Position numbers and translations under genes: made by a program. From NCBI GenBank assembly GCA_932294295.1, contig OW028573.1, positions 19,736,155-19,800,154 on the forward strand: DNA of 64,000 nt. The letters are read 5' to 3'. A model generated the notes under the pieces. The model was not told the DNA's origin, ran no database searches, and saw nothing but the letters and a program-made list of their open reading frames with translations. How positions within the stretch are numbered: the first letter of the stretch is position 1; each line of letters begins with the position of its first letter. Origin of the DNA: Alitta virens (taxonomy: Eukaryota > Annelida > Polychaeta > Phyllodocida > Nereididae). Shown piece by piece: positions 57,835 through 64,000 of this stretch.

Positions 57835-58590
57835 TAAATACTGGAGCCACACAAAGGTGTGTCTTGTCTGCTGTCCTATTTATTATATACACTGACAACA
57901 TTGTAAGATAATAAAATGGCAGACGATACAGTCATCATAGGACTTATAAGCGACGACAATTAACTTATGTACAGAAATGCTGTTGAATATGTTTCTGACT
58001 GGTGCCAAGATAATTATCTTAATTTGAATGTTATCAAAACTAAAGAGATGATATTTGATTTAAAAAAGAAATATGAATCCAAGTCATCCTATGGTTATAC
58101 ATGACAATGATATTGAAATTGTACAATGTTATAAGTATTTAGGGGTCAGTATACAGAATAATTCAAAATGGGACTCCCATGTTGGTGAGTAAATGAAAAA
58201 GGTAAATAAGAGATTTTATTTTGTAAGATGTCCTTGTGACTTGAATGTTGAATAGGCTACTCATTACTTTATTCTATAACTCTGTTATAGCTAGTGTCCT
58301 TTGTTATGCTATGACAACATGGGGGAACAGCTGTACGTTGCAGCTAAAATAACGAATGATGCTGAACATCCATAAAATTGTTATTTTACATTACTGCCAC
58401 ATGGAAGGCTATTAATGATTCTTTGCAGAACCAGACGGTTCCAATGCACATTCATTCTTAGCACAATAAAAATAATTAACTCTTCTTGATATTTGCTGCA
58501 CAGGGTTTTGTCTTCTGCAACCAATTCAATGAATTTTGAATTTATAGCGAAGAAACAATATTATCTTATCTTATCTTATCTTAAACATAT
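57835..58590 (+). mobile_element. LINE G: decayed RT end and 3' tail
   Basis: Translated on +, with shifts: GATQRCVLSAVLFIIYTDN (motif B), MADDTVIIGLIS (motif C, with Met for Tyr), CQDNYLNLNVIKTKEMIFDL, CYKYLGVSIQNNSKWDSHV, then LLPHGRLLMILCRTRRFQ and a tail with (TTATC)n at 58560-58582. The pattern fits a CR1/Rex/L2-group element. Stops are frequent, so it is old. The last 150 bp form the start of the tandem duplication that follows. Confidence 0.8.
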
Positions 58591-58648
58591 CGGCAACAGA
58601 AACATATTTAGGCTGTGCCTCATTCTCATTTTCTAAACAAATCAAATA

Positions 58649-58686
<38 letters not shown>

Positions 58687-59713
58687 ATAAGCATATGTTT
58701 AGCTTCTTATTCATTATTGGCTTTATAATACATATCTAAACACATTATGAGAGAAAATAACTAAGTTATAATATACCTAATATATCTAAGCACAATGTGT
58801 AAATATCAGTCCCACAATGCTTAGTTATTCTAGAAATAACCCAGAGAAGTTTTGATGTGGTGACGTAGCTTTGCAGATTTGTAACGTCATGCTGTGTTCT
58901 GATGTTTGATGCAATGTATGCATGGGTCACCAATAATTTCAACAATTATTTTAATTGGATGTCGAGTTTATGAAATGTAGCTAGTGCATGCATATGATAA
59001 TCTTAACAAATTGAGCAAATCATAGCTATGAAGAATGCAATCATACCTATTAGGCCCATATATTTCACGAACATCCAATCCCGAAAAATGGACACTATAA
59101 TAAATTGAGATTGACACAAAGCTGAACTTAAAAAAGAATTTAATGACTATATACACAAAGTTACAATTATCTAAGATTGATCTGGGGCACCTAATTCTCT
59201 GTGCTGTTGTTCACAAAAACAACAAAAAGTCTCCTGAAGTCCACTCTGTACACTTCAAGACTGCTGACAGAACTGTAGAAATTTCGCTGACTTGACTGCT
59301 GACCAATTATTGAATGACTGGACACTGCTGACTGTTGTACTACTGACTTGATTCCTGGTTGTCACACTGCTTGATTGAGTGGCTGAGTGCTACCAAGCTT
59401 CACAAACAGCGTGTAGAACACCTGCGTAAACTGCTGAACTGAACTGCTGGGTAGTCTCTGCCTTCGCTCTGTGAGCCACTGCCTCACCCACAGATTAAAA
59501 TTATATAAAATTCAAGTCCATGATACAGCATTAAATCAACGGTGCAACCTTATGGTCATGTGTGCACAGGCTTTTGCACACAAATGTATTAAATTAAATG
59601 TGAACAAATTCATTATTAATGACAACACTGCTATAAGAGCATAAACAGCACTGAAGCATTACCATTACAGTGGATATCAAAATGATGCAATCCATCAAAC
59701 CATGTGCTTCATG

Positions 59714-60366
59714 TTTAAGTTTTTTTAAGTTTAAGTTTTTTTTTTTTTCTCGACACATGGTTTATACAATTTTACACTAATACATTCAATACAGTTATGA
59801 ATATACATAATAATTTTAATATATTCAATGTCAAGAAGGCAAACAACAGAGTTTAAAAAAACTATATCAAGTTTCTCTCAAATACAAAATAATATAATGA
59901 TATAATATAAACAGTAAATAAAGTTACATATGACCTAATTATTTAATAATATATAAATCTACATGACCGTTTAATAATTCTCGGTTTTAAATTTTACAAA
60001 AGCTTTAGCAAATGATGATACACGATTTTTCTGTTTTAACCTATCTATTAAATGCAACCATAAGTGCTGAGCTTGTCCTAAATAACTTTTATTATATTTT
60101 TCTATGGTATGTTGGGGTGCCGTCAAATTGTTTCTGTTTCTGGTATAATAATCATGATCACTTATATTAAACAAATTGGTTATTCGCATTGGTAATGTCC
60201 CATTCATGTATCTAAAATAAATCTTTAATAAAGCCAACTTTATTAGGTCCTCCATTACTAATAAATTTCCCTTCTTGTAAAACTGTGACAATCTGGTTCT
60301 TGGACCAACATTGAATATTAACCTTATAGACTTGTTCTGCTGTTTTTTTTTCTTTTTCAAATCTAT
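59714..60366 (-). mobile_element. 5'-truncated LINE A-like insertion
   Basis: It carries the last 129 codons of an RT C-terminus (59971-60360) and a 3' UTR ending in a poly-A with AACTTAAA repeats (seen on + as a T-rich run at 59715-59750). The protein matches the C-terminus of LINE A at 7894: QQNKSIRLIFNV, TRNRNNLTAP, QAQHLWLHL. Its 3' UTR differs, so it is a related subfamily. The site is empty in unit 2 at about 62043. Confidence 0.9.
59971..60360 (-). pseudogene. LINE A-like RT C-terminal remnant (129 codons)
   Basis: It contains only the region after the RT thumb. The first few lysines come from the insertion junction. The domain keeps RTRLSQFYKKGNLLVMEDLI and ends FAKAFVKFKTENY. It has no catalytic motifs. 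Confidence 0.85.
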
Positions 60367-60852
60367 GACATTTCACATTGACACTTGTCATTTAAATAGC
60401 TATACAAATGAAAATTATCACATCACAAGTACAATTTTCACCTTGTATATGCTGTAAGTATCAATTTTTATTAACTACCTTGGCTGTACATAAAGTTATG
60501 GCATAAGGCCCGGATAAATTGTACCAAACAACTTACAAGACATTTGCCCTTAACAGCTCCAAGGCTACTGCGGCTTTGACCACAGAATTAGACCCTCCCC
60601 TCCCCCCTGAATCAAAACATCTCAGGGATTTGGAAATTAAATCCTATCACATCATTAGTAGCATTAACGAGCAAAAGCCTGGATATAAGTAATACTAAGT
60701 ATACATTGTAAAAATATGGGTTACATGGGTTCCGTGAAATGTTCACTATTTAAAAGTCGTTGCATTTTTACTTTTTGAGAAGTACTAATTGTTTCAAAGA
60801 AAACTTTTCCTGTGAATTAACTCATGTAGGCTTACATCTATAGTAGCATAAG

Positions 60853-61065
60853 ACATTCATTCCTAGCACAATAAAAATAATTAACTCTTCTTGATATTTG
60901 CTGCACAGGGTTTTATCTTCTGCAACCAATTCTATGAATTTTGAATTTATAGTGAATAAACAATCTTATCTTATCTGATCTGATCTTATCTTATCTTAAA
61001 CATATCGACAACAGAAACATATTTCGGCTGTAGCTCATTCTCATTTTCTAAACAAATCAAATATG

Positions 61066-61098
<33 letters not shown>

Positions 61099-62533
61099 TT
61101 TTTTGTTATAAGCATATGTTCAGCTTCTTATTCATTATTGGCTTTATAATACATATCTAATCACATTATTAGAGAAAATAACATTGATATGGTGACGTAG
61201 CTTTGCAGATTTGCAACGTCATGCTGTGTTCTGATGTTTGATGCAGTGTATGCATGGGTCACCAATAATTTCAACAATTATTTTAATTGGATGTCGAGTT
61301 TATGAAATTTAGCTAGTGCATGCATATGATAATCTTAACAAATTGAGCAAATCATAGCTATGAAGAATGCAATCATACCTATTAGGCCCATATATTTCAC
61401 GAACATCCAATCCTGAAAAATGGACACTATAATAAATTGAGATTGACACAAAGCTGAACTTAAAAAAGAATTTAATGATTATATACACAAAGTTACAATT
61501 ATTTAAGATTGATCTGGGGCACCTAATTCTCTGTGCTGTTGTTCACAAAAACAACAAAAAGTCTCCTAAAGTCCACTCTGTACACTTCACGACTGCTGAA
61601 AGAACTGTAGAAATTTCACTGACTTGACTGCTGACCAAATATAGAATGACTGGACACTGCTGACTGTTGTACTACTGACTTGATTCCTGGTTGTCACACT
61701 GCTTGATTGAGTGGCTGAGTGCTACCAAGTTTCACAAACACCTTGTAGAACTCCAAGAAGCTGCTGAACTGAACTGCTGGGTAGTCTCTGCCTTCGCTCT
61801 GTGAGCCACTGCCTCACCCACAGATTAAAATTATATAAAGTTCAAGTCCATGATACAGCATTAAATCAACGGTGCAACCTTATGGTCATGTGTGCACAGG
61901 CTTTTGCACACAAATGTATTAAATTAAATGTGAACAAATTCATTATTAATGACAACACTGTTATAAGAGCATAAACAGCACTGAAGCATTACCATTACAG
62001 TGGATATCAAAATGATGCAATCCATTAAACCGTGTGCTTCATGTGACATTTCACATTGGTATTTGTCAATTAAATAGCTATACAAATGAAAATTATCACA
62101 TCACAAGTAAAATTTTCACCTTGTATATGCTGTAATTATCAATTTTTATTAACTACCTTGGCTGTACATAAAGTTATGGCATAAGGCCCGGATAAATTGT
62201 ACAAAACAACTTACAAGACATTTGCCCTTAACAGCTCCAAGGCTACTGCGGCCTTGACCACAGAATTAGACCCTCCCCTCCCCCCTGAATCAAAACATCT
62301 CAGGGATTTGGTAATTAAATCCTATCACATCATTAGTAGCATTATCGTGCAAAAGCCTGGATATAAGTAATACTAAGTATACATTGAAATAATATGGGCT
62401 TACATGGGTTCTGTGAAATGTTCACTATTTAAAAGTCGTTGCATTTTTACTTTTTGAGAAGTACTAATTGTTTCAAAGAAAACGTTTCCTGTGAATTAAC
62501 TCATGTAGGCTTACATCTATAATAGTATAAGAC
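60853..62533. repeat. Tandem duplication, unit 2 (empty site)
   Basis: The second copy of the unit, 1.68 kb. It retains the LINE G tail with its TTATC repeats (60964-61007) and an (AT)n run (61065-61100), and it lacks the LINE A-like insertion. After ATAAGAC at 62533 the two copies diverge. Confidence 0.9.
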
Positions 62534-63336
62534 CAGTTTCCAAAGACAGACGTAATAATGAGATGTTTTGGTTTGGAATCCAAAATATGATTTTGTGTAC
62601 CATGTAAATGTTCCATGAATAATTAAGCTGCACTTGCAAACCTGCAACAAACATGCAGTGATAATGCTATCTTCAAAATGTCACCTTGGCCTCTCAGGCC
62701 ATAATCACTGAGGATTGGCAACTGCTGCCATCTATAATATGAACGGCTAATAGTCATTCCTGGGCCAATGGAAGGGCTGCAGATATCGTCCTCTAGTGGA
62801 AAATACAAGTTTATGGGCCAATCAGAGACCAGCTTACAACACACCATATTCTATTTAAATAGAAAAGGCCTTCTCTGATGTGTAATTATTTTCTGTTGCA
62901 TCCAATCAGAAAGAGATGTGTAACCACACAAAGGTCACTGTGCCAGCTCCAACGCACAGCTTTTTTTGTCAGAGGAAAAATGTGATAAATGCAAATTGTC
63001 GAGGATGTTCAGAAAAAATGATGCGGCATTTTTGGCGTAAATCCAAGGATATCGGATTGTGTCTCTATGTTACTGGCCTGCTTGTAATTTGTTTTCAGTG
63101 GAAGATAAAATAATATGCATGGCTAAGCAGTATTTCAGTCTATAGCGAATGAAATTGTCCACCCTTTTTGTTAATTTAGGAATTATATTTACCGGAAGAC
63201 TTTACCAAAAAATAAAAATGTTCATAACTGACAACAATTTGTAGACAAGTACCCTCCAGCAATTCAATCAGGAATAACAAGTATGCAGTCGTCTTGATTG
63301 CAACTGCTTTTGAACAGGATAAAACGTTGTCATTAA
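62534..63336. other. Non-coding, nothing recognised
   Basis: No gene seen. The short ORFs at 62623-62847 (-) and 62916-63113 (+) have no family features. Confidence 0.4.
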
Positions 63337-63447
63337 GCAAGTAAAAGACCCCATCCATGTAAAATCGGTGGACTCCTCCTCTCTTTCTTGCCTCATCATT
63401 CAACCCTCGCTAGCGACAAGAATTTTAACTTGCCTGAGAGGGCTGCA

Positions 63448-63479
<32 letters not shown>

Positions 63480-63482
63480 TGT
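63337..63482 (+). mobile_element. SINE 3' part with (CTAT)n tail
   Basis: It matches the minus strand of 24848-24985: AAAAGA-CCC-ATCCATG, GGTGGACTCCTCC, ACTTGCCT-GAGGGCTG, then (CTAT)n at 63447-63480. The tRNA head and central block are missing, so this is a 5'-truncated copy. Confidence 0.75.
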
Positions 63483-64000
63483 CCTAGGGGAATACTGATT
63501 ATCATGACGTGGCAACGAAAAATGTGTATAAGACCCAAAGATTGGCCCAGTTTCAATTTACCAACTCATGCACCTGATATTTTTGTGCCCGAACCTACAG
63601 ACATAAATATACAGACTGTATGTACAAGTCTTTTTAACAGTATTATTGAGAAAAACATTTTCAACGTGAGGGGGGGGGGGTCACTGCAAGCCATGTAATG
63701 GAAATGGATTTAGGAACGCACCGTGCTAAGAAGAATACTTACTACTATCTTTATACGAATTGACCTTGTACAAACACATGAACGGAGTTCTCCTTGGCCT
63801 ATATATACATTAACGACTTCCAGAATGTTTGCAAATGAAATAAAGCTAGAACGTTGCATCTTGCTTTGTACAATCAAGCTGGATAACATATTTAGACTAA
63901 TAATACAAAATCGCTTTACGTTCGTCAGTAACATCGAATCTGTGTCGTGAATGGGTGCAATTGCATGCGATGAACAGAAGGCAGTATAGATACCTCATGG
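63483..64000. other. Right edge, no gene recognised
   Basis: It contains a poly-G run (63670-63679). The + ORF at 63504-63698 and the pair at 63710-63950 show no motifs. Confidence 0.4.

Larger units (their letters stand above)
58448..60852. repeat. Tandem duplication, unit 1 (with LINE insertion)
   Basis: It starts at ACATTCATTC in the LINE G tail and ends at ATAAG before the same ACATTCATTC of unit 2. It matches unit 2 closely (a few percent difference by eye). It differs by a 79-bp segment (58762-58840) flanked by AAATAAC and by a 653-bp LINE insertion (59714-60366). The rest is non-coding, with TGACTGCTGA-like words near 59260-59440. Confidence 0.9.

Noticed and set aside
1..64000. A new defence, secretion or biosynthetic system
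   Set aside because: There are no gene clusters; apart from one GPCR, the coding-like sequence is retrotransposon-derived.

Overview
The window reads as intergenic DNA from a metazoan nuclear genome. It is AT-rich, has no operon-like packing and no long bacterial-type ORFs, and it carries many decayed non-LTR retrotransposons (LINEs), tRNA-derived SINEs, a DIRS-type tyrosine recombinase relic, inverted-repeat MITEs and microsatellites, plus one intact rhodopsin-like GPCR gene. The repeat mix suggests a marine invertebrate. I cannot settle the phylum from sequence alone.

Layout, left to right. At 0.25-2 kb there is a small MITE and a LINE fragment. At 2-5.3 kb the DNA is non-coding, with a telomere-like tract and a cluster of TGACCTTGA words. 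At 5.6-7.0 kb lie a DIRS-like recombinase pseudogene and a diverged direct repeat. At 7.0-11.7 kb there is a LINE fragment on + and then, on the minus strand, a LINE ('A') whose reverse-transcriptase gene is split by a second, unrelated LINE ('B'). At 11.7-15.6 kb the DNA is non-coding with short tandem repeats and a 32-bp perfect palindrome. At 15.7-17.9 kb is a long LINE RT ('C'). At 18.2-18.5 kb are microsatellites. At 19.0-20.5 kb is a GC-rich, gag-like broken ORF with a TATA box.

From 20.5 to 32 kb the sequence is mostly unrecognised. It contains a SINE inserted in a tandem array (24.6-25.3 kb), a lone LINE A 3' end (27.5 kb), a MITE (29.5 kb) and a candidate small first exon (30.8 kb). 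At 32.2-34.5 kb is LINE 'D', full of internal deletions. At 36.7-37.8 kb (minus) is the intact GPCR, with a likely 5'-UTR splice acceptor and an upstream mini-ORF. At 39-45 kb are SINEs, short tandem repeats and a 129-bp hairpin MITE with a TA duplication. At 45.6-47.0 kb is a zinc-knuckle plus endonuclease LINE piece ('E'). At 49.6-52.6 kb is LINE 'F'. At 53.8-54.5 kb is a 648-bp MITE with a TTA duplication. At 57.8-62.5 kb are a decayed LINE ('G') and a 1.7-kb tandem duplication; one copy has received a LINE A-like insertion, so the other copy shows the empty site. A SINE lies at 63.3-63.5 kb.

The only gene I would defend as functional is the GPCR. Everything else coding-like is transposon-derived and broken by stops, frameshifts or truncation. 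I found no convincing new biological system. The most informative structures are the split LINE A/B locus, the filled/empty duplication, the LINE E ORF with one internal TAG, the recombinase relic with a stop at the expected catalytic tyrosine, and the GPCR with NQY in place of DRY.
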